Origin: Membranipora membranacea
Lineage: Eukaryota; Bryozoa; Gymnolaemata; Cheilostomatida; Membraniporidae
Length of the DNA stretch: 64,000 nt
Direction: 5' to 3'
Assembly (NCBI GenBank): GCA_914767715.1
Contig: OU612069.1
Coordinates: 29,706,079 to 29,770,078 of the forward strand
Shown here: one piece after another, positions 47,765 to 57,600 of the stretch
How positions within the stretch are numbered: the first letter of the stretch is position 1
How the letters are laid out: each line of letters starts with the position of its first letter
Position numbers and translations under genes: made by a program
Notes under the pieces: generated by a model
What the model was told of the DNA's origin: nothing
Databases searched by the model: none
The model's input: the letters and a program-made list of their open reading frames with translations, nothing else

Positions 47765-48121
47765 CTGTAACAAGGAAAGTTATGTGAAGGTAAAGGGTTA
47801 GAAGTTCTGCTACGGAAATAATCCGTGTTTTGGCTGCATAGCAGGAACGAAAGGCAGCCGGACCCCAAATGACGTATCAACTGACTTCTGCTTACATAAA
47901 TGCTATGCAGCAACATGAGAGGTATAACGGTTATGTAAAATCTTGGTTTGTAAACCAGCACAACGGCAGCCGGGCCCAAACCCGGATAAACACAGAGGGT
48001 TGACGACAGGAAGGGCATCAGGCTGTGAAAATACCCCCACAACAGGAACCAAGTTTGCCCCGACGCTGTGACAACTGAGAGACAGGGGCAAAGCTGACAG
48101 GTGCGGATAGCTTCGTCAAAA

Positions 48122-49060
48122 GTAGGGACACTAGCTAGTAAGAGCAGAGAGGAAGCGGCATTGTTCATAGCCAGGAGAGTTTATATTCTTTGCCTGGGGA
48201 AACAAGATGGACAGGAGGATAATTGAAGGGAAAGGCTCAAAATATTGTTGAGGGATGCAAGCTGTATTACTGTGGAGGGAAACGAACAAGGAATGGAGTT
48301 GGGATTTGTCTCAGATGGTACTGGCAGGATAAGGTGATAGATGTACAGAGAATATCAGAGAGAATTATGAGAATGAAATTTCTTACACCAGGGAGGAACT
48401 ATAACATTGTAAGCGCCTACGCACCTCAGCAAGGATGTCAACAATGGGAGAAAGATCAGTTTTGTAACCAACTGGAGAATGCGATTGACAGGATACCAGG
48501 TGTGGAGGAGGTTGTTGTTGAAGGAGAATTAAATGGACGTGTCGGCATGAATAGAACAGGGTGTGAAAGATGGCATGGAGGACAGACTCTAGGACTGATG
48601 AATGAGAGAGGATCCTTGATTTAGCTCAGATAAACAATCTAGCTAGTCAGCACCTTCCTTGAAAAGAAAGATGAGCATTTGGTAACAAACAGGAGTTGCC
48701 GATACTTTTCGGTGATCAATCACAAACTAGTTCCGAGATTTATGTTGGAAAAGGTAAAGACTGGATAGATAATACCAGGTGAATCAATAGCTGCCCAGCA
48801 TCAATTACTGGTCACAGACTTGAACATACAAAATCAGAAGGTGAAAAGAAGGGAAGGACCTGAGAGGATAAAATGATGGAAAATGGAGGAGAGGAAGACC
48901 CCGGCAGCGGTTGAAAGATACTATAAAGTCTGACATGAGCCTTTGGGGTTCAGTAACATGAGGATGTAGATGACAGGGTCCGGTGGCATTCTCTAATTGG
49001 ACTTGGAGCTAGCAGAACGGCGACCCGCTAAGGATACAGCTGTTTATGTGAGAACGATTA
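48122..49060 (+). pseudogene. RTE-type LINE, internally deleted, copy B
   Basis: Endonuclease domain in broken frames from VGTL at 48122: KLYYCGGKRTRNGVGI, QRISERIMRMKF, NIVSAYAPQQGCQQWEKD, VEGELNGRVG, HGGQTLG, then SITNKLVP-like sequence and IIPGESIAAQHQLLVTDL ending near 48872. It is followed directly by the extreme RT C-terminus (RGRPRQRLKDTIKSDMSLWG) and tail, so the whole catalytic RT is missing. The same deletion in copy C shows it arose once and was then duplicated. Confidence 0.8.
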
Positions 49061-49368
49061 GAAGAGATAAGTCAATAAGCCAGTGCTCTACTCCTGTTAG
49101 TTAATTTTTTGTTGACATGATAACAGCAGCAGGATGGCAGATTTCATCCTTGAAATGATAACTTATGGTTTGAAGTAATCCTATGTAAGTATTATATCTC
49201 CCTACTATGTGGGGATGTGAGAGAGTATGAAGAGGGATAATATCGTCACAGAGTAAGGATATATAGAGGAAACACTCCAATGATCGTTATAGTGCCTGCC
49301 GATTTTGATCCAGTGGGTGAAAATCATCAATCTGGCCACCTGCCAATTTCATATTTTATATAAGTTAC
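48710..49368. repeat. Segmental duplication, copy 1
   Basis: About 655 bp matching 50402-51056 at roughly 98%, spanning the RTE 3' part, LRR-unit intron sequence and the start of the 49247 foldback. Confidence 0.8.
49240..49246. repeat. Target-site duplication ATATCGT (left)
   Basis: Seven bases repeated at 49926-49932 around the foldback element. Confidence 0.75.
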
Positions 49369-49925
49369 AATGGAGTCTTTTGCTGTAGACATAACGACTA
49401 TGATAGGTCATATTCATTCTGTATTCATGCTAAAGACTGATTTCCAACTTTTTTGAAATGCCCAACCTTCAAGCTATACACCATGTTGTTGTCATTTTTT
49501 GCTAGGATGCATAAGCTATAAATAATCCAGGTTTTTAAAATGAGTTTTATCGTATAAATTAACATGTGACAATTGATAGATGGCTTGTCATCAAAATTAG
49601 GAAATGTCTATGTATTGACCTAAGCCGCATGTAAATCTATATGAAGAAACTCATTTTAAAAACCTGGATTACACATAACCTATTTACCCTGGCAAAAAAC
49701 GACGCTAATATGGTGTATAGCTTGAAGCTTAGACATTTCAAAAAAGTTGGAAGTACAGAATGAATTATGACCTATCATAGCTGGTTATGTCTGCATCACA
49801 AAACTCCATTGTAACTTATATGAAATTGACAGGTGGCCAGATTGATGATTTTCCCCCACTCATCAAACACCCGCAGGCACTATAACGATCATTGAAGTGT
49901 CCCCTCTGTATATCCTTACTCTGTG
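49247..49925. mobile_element. Foldback element, 679 bp
   Basis: Long inverted arms of about 300 bp starting CACAGAGTAAGGATATA and ending with its complement, around a ~100-bp centre; no ORF. Flanked by ATATCGT on both sides. Paralogous intron sequence without the element (47321-47335, GGGATAATGTCGATAATTTTC) acts as an empty site. Superfamily not assigned; a 7-bp duplication is unusual. Confidence 0.8.
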
Positions 49926-50218
49926 ATATCGTTATTTTCCAAGATTTGCTCATTTAAAATTTGTGTACAATCGCCGGTTCGGAGATACATTGAGCTCCTC
50001 CAGAGAACTGATAAAAAATCTTAAGCATATCAATGCAGGCGACTCGAAATCAGTGAACCCATCATAAGAGGTTGTTGAGACTTATTTAGGATAATCATTA
50101 TTCCTCAACGTTGGCTAACTTATAAATAGTCAAGTTAATCACCCTCCACATAAATCAGTATAATATTGTATTACATTGAGAGTCAAGCTATCAGTAGCAG
50201 GAAGTGATGCTTATTCAC

Positions 50219-50359
50219 CTGTCAGGTAGTTTTGTGAGCCTGCAGTCAGAAACATCAAGCTTCTTTAGGCTCTTCAGTTCTCCGATCCCATCAGGTAATG
50301 TACGCAGACTTCTATTCCCATGTACAATCAGTTCCTGCAGACCAGTCAGATATGTCATA
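50219..50359 (-). CDS. Gene B LRR exon (surface HGNR)
   Basis: MTYLTGLQELIV-HGNR, RTLPDGIGE, DVSDCRLTKLPD. Only about 40 bp of its upstream intron remain before RTE copy C begins. Confidence 0.83.
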
Positions 50360-50401
50360 CTGTAACAAGGAATGTTATGTGAAGGTAAAGGGTTCGAAGT
50401 A

Positions 50402-50720
50402 ATCAATCACAAACTAGTTCCGAGATGTATGTTGGAAAAGGTAAAGACTGGAAAGATAATTCCAGGTGAATCAATAGCTGCCCAGCATCAATTACTGGTC
50501 GCAGACTTGAACATACAAAATCAGAAGGTGAAAAGAAGGGAAGGACCTGAGAGGATAAAATGATTGAAAATGGAGGAGAGGAAGACCGCGGCAGCGGTTG
50601 AAAGATACTATAAAGTCTGACATGAGCCTTTGGGGTTCAGTAACATGAGGATGTAGATGACAGGGTCCGGTGGCATTCTCTAATTGGACTTGGAACTAGC
50701 AGAACGGCGACCCGCTAAGG
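50402..50720 (+). pseudogene. RTE fragment, copy C
   Basis: Begins inside the endonuclease C-terminus (NHKLVPRCMLEKVKTG, IIPGESIAAQHQLLVADL) and joins the RT C-terminal tail by the same internal deletion as copy B. Part of the duplicated block. Confidence 0.8.
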
Positions 50721-51056
50721 ATACAGCTGTTTATGTGAGAACGATTAGAAGAGATAAGTCAATAAGCCAGTGCTCTACTCCTGTTAGTTAATTTTTTGTT
50801 GAGATGATAACAGCAGCAGGATGGCAGATTTCATCCTTGAAATGATAACTTATGGTTTGAAGTAATCCTATGTAAGTATTATATCTCCCTACTATGTGGG
50901 GATGTGAGAGAGTATGAAGAGGGATAATATCGTCACAGAGTAAGGATATATAGAGGAAACACTCCAATGATCGTTATAGTGCCTGCCGATTTTGATCCAG
51001 TGGGTGAAAATCATCAATCTGGCCACCTGCCAATTTCATATTTTATATAAGTTACC
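50402..51056. repeat. Segmental duplication, copy 2
   Basis: Copy of 48710-49368. It breaks off inside the left arm of the foldback (after ATAAGTTAC), so the foldback was already present when the block was copied. Confidence 0.8.
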
Positions 51057-51353
51057 TGAGCACAAACAGCTGTTGCGTTGTAGGGGAGGAAGGGAGCTGT
51101 AAGCCCACTCAACGGGGTTTGGGGCAGCGCCCTGGACGCAGATGTCTAGAGAGTAATTTGGGGCTCTACAGATGAATTCCAACGGCTTTTGAGGTATGAT
51201 AATTTAAGGCTAAAGTGTTCAGAAAATCATAAAAAAAAAGAGTGTAGCAGTAAACTGCCAGATAGCCACTGCAATCGACAGAAACAAAAACGTACAAAAA
51301 TAGGAGTGGACCACACATACAAATAGCCAGGTTATAAAAGGTAAACACAATCT
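51057..51353. repeat. Fragment related to the hAT-like element
   Basis: GTAAGCCCACTCAACGGGGT and following bases resemble the GC-rich block of the 36176 element (GTGAGCCCCCCAACGGGGT). No ends or TSD visible; the rest is unassigned. Confidence 0.4.
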
Positions 51354-52075
51354 CAGACTTTCAAGTCTGATTTATTACCTGGTCAATTCAATAGCATTTC
51401 CAAATGGCAAATTACAGCCATAAATATCCATTGGCTAAGAATAATTTCAGCATTCAGCACTGGTGACTGAGCTAAGGACTGATGGCTGATGACTGTCAGC
51501 TTCCTTAGTACCAGAGGATAGAGCTATGCTGTGCTATTCCTATTGCAGGACAGTAGATAAGGCCCTTTTAAACATAGATTTTATAAATACTCCAGGGCCC
51601 TATGATCTTGGACTCGATCTCTTGGCTCCATTGGTTTGGGTCTTGGGGCCACTGATCTGGACTAACTAACTAAGGTGTGGTGTTGGATGAGATTAACTTT
51701 ACTTTGTCATTACCTGTGTTGTAGTCTAATTCTGTCTCAGACACTAGATCTTTATGGATGGCATGATCATTGAGTTCAAGAAGTCCATTGGCAGGATGGA
51801 TAAATGCAAGCTTTTGCTCGAAAAAGTGATTCTTTTAGAGGGAGAATTTATAAGTTGTCTTATTTTTGTCAAATTAAAGACAACCCTTAAACTTTCTTAT
51901 GTCAGAATATTCTTAATAGTAAACTGTCATATTCCTATTGGCTGGGGGATGGTAGCATTCGCAGCTTTAGTCAGTTGCATGCAGCTTGCTAGTGCACTGA
52001 TCTTTCTGAGTTTGCCTGTGGACACCCACCTCCTCCCCTTAACTTTCACCTCCTAAATTAGGTGAATGAATATTG
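51354..52075. repeat. Second copy of the 44434 insert
   Basis: About 722 bp closely matching 44434-45162. The hairpin has lost part of its left arm here (TCTCAGACTT). LRR-unit intron resumes at 52076 and is then interrupted by the Gypsy LTR. Confidence 0.75.
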
Positions 52076-52182
52076 CAAGTTACGGAAGTCGTGACACAAC
52101 TTTTGAGATACTTTCAGCTCTTCAACCGGGCCAGTGAAAAATCTAAAACTATGACAATGCTGGCAACTCAAAATCAGCGAAC

Positions 52183-52187
52183 CTATC
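52183..52187. repeat. Gypsy target-site duplication CTATC (left)
   Basis: Same five bases at 61793-61797. Undisturbed units read CCTATCAAGGAG here, confirming the insertion point. Confidence 0.9.
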
Positions 52188-53066
52188 TGTGGTACGGGAA
52201 ATCTCGAAAGGGTGGAACACCTGGCCGTTACCTGGCTAGGGTTTGGTTCTCAAGCTAACGGTATCTAGCTAAACAAACTCACCATGAATGAGCCGAGAGA
52301 GGATAACTCCTGGGTAGAGAATTCCTGGATAGCTATCTTCAGCCTAGAGAGGGTCGTACTGGTGGCAAAGCCAACCTAGCAGAGCTGTTTACTGAGGGTC
52401 GTACTGGTGGCAAAGCCAACCTAGCAGAGCTGTTTACTGAGGGTCGTACTGGTGGCAAAGCCAACCCAGCAGAGCTGGTGTCTCGAGTAGCTTACAAGCG
52501 GAGCTTATAGCGGGTGCATTTAGATCTGATAGTATACGTTGCGAAGCGGGATGTACCCTGACCTTGCCCTCTGAGCAGATTGAGCGGGACGCACCCGGAA
52601 CCTGGACTGTGTAGCCTTAGCTATATGAGGTGTATTGACTATATATTCAGACCGGAGACTGAAACGCACTTCCTGGGAGTAATATTGGAAATGCAATAGA
52701 CTGTCGGTGATAATACTGTAAGACGGTGCAGCCGTCTTAATATTGAGTTCCATGTCGATAATTGCTAAGATTAAATGTGTATAGAATATTTATTTATGAT
52801 GTCTGTGAGAGTGCTTCTGCAATAAATATATATATGTTGAAGCCGTCTCCATGATATTGATAATATAATATGTTCCAGTTTAAATCAGGGTAGATAACCC
52901 TTTTCACATCAGAATTACTCTGTTTGACTTAGAATATTCTATATTTAGAATATTCAAAATTAGTAGGCATGATACATCGATTATATTAGCAGACAGCAAG
53001 AGTTGTCCCCTCAATAATGCGTGTTACTGGGCTCGCTATATTATCCATAGCCTCAAAACTACCTCA
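52188..53066 (-). repeat. 3' LTR
   Basis: 879 bp; in element orientation begins TGAGGTAG and ends CCGTACCACA. Contains three copies of a 45-bp repeat. The sequence just upstream of it in the element (TTGAGGCAAC) is only a weak polypurine tract. Confidence 0.93.
52351..52478. repeat. 45-bp minisatellite in 3' LTR, 3 copies
   Basis: Units start GGGTCGTACTGGTGG at 52351, 52396 and 52441; the last is partial. Confidence 0.95.
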
Positions 53067-53562
53067 GTTGCCTCAATATAAAATTATGTGTGAAACACAA
53101 CATATATTTTATTTTAATGCCCAGCAGATAAGAACTCTGGCTATCATCAACTACCAATTCCATTACTGATCCTCTTTTCCCCATGCTGGAGTGAATCCTG
53201 TCATTCACTGGTGGGAATTGAAGATATTGATAACTATGGTGAGTAATATATTCTATGTGTTATATGTTCCATAACACTTTTGACTGACTTTCTGAGAAAT
53301 GGGGAAGTCAGAGCCCAACCAGTATATCGATGCTTATTAGTAATATATACAATATATATGGTTTCAGGTTCAATATGAATTATTATGATATGTTTTTCTT
53401 TATTTTACTAATTTCTTGTATATATTTATATCCACATACATAGTATACATACATAATCATAGATGTAGTGTTACAGTGTAGGGTATGGATTAACAATCAA
53501 AACATATCAACGATTCAATGCCTCATTAGATTGAGGATAATGAAGTGTCAGACTGTAACCAG
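53067..53562. other. Untranslated region of the Gypsy element
   Basis: AT-rich stretch between the putative third gene and the 3' LTR; no ORF. Confidence 0.6.
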
Positions 53563-53889
53563 TTACAGTTGATTGAGCCCCAGAAGGTCTAGATCATCTT
53601 CGTTGGGATCAGCGGGGGTATCAACCTCCTCATCGGACGGTTCATCCACAGTCTCGTGGGGGGGACTTGTTGCCCTTTCAAGCTGGTGAGGTTGTTGTTT
53701 GCAGCAGCATTTTACATTTAAGGTGATGTTTATGTTTTTAGCCGCTTCCTTGGTTGCCAATAGCTGGTATGTTGGGGAGGCGTTGTCGCCCTCAGTGGAG
53801 GTACCGAACGACCGGGTGGACTTCTCGGCGGACCGCGCCCTTACGGGAGACCGATCCCTGGATACCTCTCTGGATACACTTAGTTCCCC
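53563..53889 (-). CDS. Putative Gypsy accessory gene, exon 2
   Basis: Open for 108 codons from acceptor TTCACTCCAG in phase 0: a Ser/Arg-rich start (SVSREVSRDRSPVRARS), a CCC stretch, and an acidic tail (DEPSDEEVDTPADPNEDDLD) ending LNQL-stop. An upstream acceptor TGATGTTGCAG (exon from 53923) also fits phase 0 but reaches a stop in about 44 codons. Function unknown; basic plus acidic halves would suit a nucleic-acid-binding or regulatory protein. Confidence 0.4.
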   Translation of the reverse strand, partial: GELSVSREVSRDRSPVRARSAEKSTRSFGTSTEGDNASPTYQLLATKEAAKNINITLNVKCCCKQQPHQLERATSPPHETVDEPSDEEVDTPADPNEDDLDLLGLNQL

Positions 53890-54061
53890 CTGGAGTGAAT
53901 AACTTCTCTGTTTTCGCGATTACCTGCAACATCAACCAAGTGAGTGGTTACTATTACTAGGCATTGGGATAATGTTTAGAAGATGATAGTAATAATTCCC
54001 ACTTATGATTCATTATACTTATACATGAAATCACCATTACGGCTTCGAGTTTGACACTCAC

Positions 54062-54235
54062 CGTATGTGTTCTGAGAGTAACCGCCGCGGCGGCCCCTTC
54101 CTCGGTAGCCATTTTTTTTGGCACTCGTTTATGGTTATCGTAAGTATTTCCTGTGGCTGCGTGTTGGTTGTCTAGATGATACTTCAGCTCCGTAGTATCT
54201 TGGGCTTTGAAATTGCAGAGCCCACATGGAAACAT
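54062..54235 (-). CDS. Putative Gypsy accessory gene, exon 1 (C2H2 zinc finger)
   Basis: ATG at 54235 followed at once by a C2H2 finger, MFPCGLCNFKAQDTTELKYH with the second His of an HX4H pair just after, then a basic region and an Ala-rich run, ending at a consensus donor ACG|GTGAGT in phase 0. It lies downstream of pol in the position where some Gypsy elements carry an env-like or other third gene. Spliced with exon 2 it would give about 166 residues. An unspliced frame runs on to 53957 without added motifs. Confidence 0.45.
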
Positions 54236-54655
54236 TGTTAACTAGTACTGTTATTTTAATTCAACTTTCTTGCTGGGTAAGCTCAGCCAGAATGATCGCT
54301 TTCGGGGTGTGTAACGTGTGGCAAGTTGTTGGAATACCAGTTATAGGCGGGGCTTATTATAGCATGGCTTTAAGCTACCTTGAATAGCTACCATAACAAG
54401 AGCCCATAGCCTCCAAAAATTCTTTATTTTATATTATACAATTAACAAGAGAGACATTCCCCCTTGTAAATACAAGGTAGCATTTTTAATAACCAAACAA
54501 TTAGTAAGTCTCTTGATTTTTGTTGTTTTATTTTTGTTATTCATTTCAATGACTTCTGACTACTTTCAGATGAGAAGTTGGAGAGTACTTATGGTGAAAG
54601 TGATGGTCACAATATAGTCTGAGGGATAAGTCATTTTGCTACCACTCCTAGCAGA

Positions 54656-57600
54656 CTAGTCCATAAGGTAATCATGAAACCTTGAGGGCAGCCTCCTTTC
54701 TCTCCTTCTTCCAACACTTACAGCAGGCCCATCAGGGTGACTAGTATTGTGTGATTGAGAAGTGTTGTTTTGACCTAAGTCAGGAGGAATGCTATCGTCT
54801 GACCCATCAGGCTGTATGATAGGCCTTGGGGACACCATATTGTCGTAAGTATATCTATCTTGGGTTGTAGTTGTAGTCATGAAGTCATCACCCAGATCAT
54901 CTGGATCTAGGATAAGATCATCATCTGATTGGTCCATCCCATGCTGAGACATGAAGTCACCCAGGTCAGGTTCAACTTCAGTCGGGTTAGGACTATATAA
55001 TTTCAATCTGCTGTGATGCTCTATCACCTCCTTTCCCTTCTCTGATAGTACATAGGTGTCAAAATCTAGTACTTTAATGATAGAGTGAGGTCCACTAAAT
55101 TTTGTGTCCATCTTGGAGGGATTTATCTTTTTGACCAACACTCTATCACCGACCTTTAGAGGGGTGTGTATCAAGTGGTCATAACCCTCCATTTGTATGT
55201 TCGGGGCCCCCAGACACTTGCTGTAAACATACTTTATCTTTTCATTTAGCTTCCGTACGTAATCTGTTACCGGTATATTGTCACCTGGAGGACAGAGCAC
55301 AGCTGGAAGTCTCACCTCTCTGCCTAACATAACCATGTTCGGGGAGAACCCTGTAGCAGAGTGAGGAGTGGCTCTGTAGGCGGACATTACAGTATCTAGG
55401 AGATCATCCCACTCTAGTTGGGTATGCTCCACACAGGTACGTAACTGCGATGTAACCGTCCCAATCACTCGTTCGGCATAGGAGTTACCCATTGGGTGAT
55501 ACCTTGCCGAGAATGTTTGTTTACACTGGCCCAGATTGCTCAGCTCTTTCATCAGCTCAGAGATGAAGGCGCTTCCACGGTCCGAATGCAGTACTCGGCT
55601 ATAGCCAAAATTGGCAAACAGGCCCTTGTATAAACTTTTAGCACAGGACTCAGCATCAGGTTGGGCAAGAGGATATGCCTCTGCCCAACGAGAAAAGTGC
55701 TCGACGGCCATTAATATGTATGTATTTTCATTAGTTGTCCGTTGTAGGGGACCAATGAAATCAAGGCTCACCTGATCCATAATGGTCCCTACTACTAGAT
55801 TCCGATGGTTGACACGGTTTCTAGTCAATTTACTCATTTGGCAACTGGTACATGATTTAACAAACAATCTGATATCAGACTGCATGTCATGCCAGTAATA
55901 ATATAATCTGAGCCTTGACTCCGTCCTGTCCATGCCACTGTGATCCATCTCATGGAACGATTTTATCAGCTTTGCCTGGTAATATTCCGGCACCAAAATT
56001 TTATCTTCGTTCTCAGGATGAGTTGTGATCATTAATACACCGTCCTGGAATTTCATTGAGGGCATTTTACCAATATAGAATCGAGTAATTCGAGGTAAAT
56101 GCTTGCAGTTCTTATGTGATATACTTTTATTCTCTTTTAGACTCTGAATGATAGGCATGAGATGTGGATCTTCAGCTTGAGCCAGCACTAGTTCATCCGT
56201 GGATAGACCAACGGAGAAGTCAACTGACCGGACTGTGAAACCACATTCATCCTCAGGTTCCTCGCTGAGAGGTTGCTGCGATGCTGAAGGGAGTCGAGAT
56301 AAAGCATCAGCATTAGAGTGCAGGCGACCTGGTCTATGAATCACATCAAATTTATATGAGCCCAGGACCTCCAACCATCTGGCTAGAATTCCCTGTGGAT
56401 TCTTGAGATTGTGTAACCATATCAGAGAGTGATGGTCAACCCGACATACAAACTCTGACCCATACAGGTATGTATGGAAATGTCTTACGGCAGACACTAG
56501 TGCTAGCATTTCCTGTTTAGTCACTGGATATTTCTTTTGACTATCTGAGAGTCTTTTACTAAAGAAAGCAATGGGTTTTTCATCCCCATCCTTATCAATC
56601 TGAGCCAGTACAGCTCCCATAGCTTCACCACTACAGTCAGTGTCCAAAATGAAAGGTATTGTCCAGTCTGGGAATGACAGAGATGTGAAACTCGCTAAAT
56701 GGTCCTTTAGTGTCTGGAATGCATTTTGGCATTCCTCATTCCATGCGAGTTTCCTTGACTGGTTTTTCTTTTTCAACAGGTCGAACAGAGGAACAGCAAT
56801 CTCTGCAACCCTCTCCACAAACTTCCTGTAATACCCTGTGAGACCAAGGAAACTTCTCAGCTCTTTTATGCAGGTAGGAGTGGACACTTCCTGAATTGCC
56901 TTTACTTTGGCTGGGTCTGTATGAATACCATCCTGATTAACGATATGGCCCAAAAACTCAACTTCCTGTTTGAGTAAATGTGTCTTAGACACTTTGATTT
57001 TTAGATTGGCTTTTTGCAGCCGCTCTAACATGGTATCCAACCTGGTCAGATGGGTTTCTTCATCTGAACTGAAGACAATTATGTCGTCGAGATACACTAG
57101 TAGTGATTGCCATTGCAATCCTTGTAACACTTTCTCCATCAACCTTTCGAAGGTGGCTGGAGCACCACACAATCCCATACCGAGTACACGCCATGTATAG
57201 ACTCCGCTTTTGGTGCAAAAAGCTACCATTTCCTTAGCGTCAGGGCTTAAGGAGCACTGCCAATAACCAGATAAAAGGTCAAATGTGCTAAAAAGAGTTG
57301 AACCTCTCAGTGCCTCTAGTGAGTCGTCAATACGTGGTAGGGGTTGTGATGGAATATAAGTTGCTTTATTTAGCTTGCGGTAGTCCTGGACAAACCGACT
57401 GGTTCCATCTTTCTTAGCTATCAGTAGAACAGGAGCACTATATGGTGACACTGTACGTTCAATGATGCCCTTTTTCAATAGTTCATCTACATGCTTTTCT
57501 ATTTCTAGGTTAGCATGATATCCTACTCTATATGGAGGAAGCCTGATTGGTTGGGTGCCAGGTTTGAGCGTGATTTCATGAGGAACCAGATCACAATAAC

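Noticed and set aside
51754-52056. 100-codon plus-strand ORF in the duplicated insert
   Set aside because: The sister copy at 44434-45162 has disrupting changes in the same frame, and no motif is visible.
53699-53960. Plus-strand ORFs with a hydrophobic start at 53699-53960
   Set aside because: Antisense to the putative accessory exon 2 of the Gypsy element, without splice or domain support.
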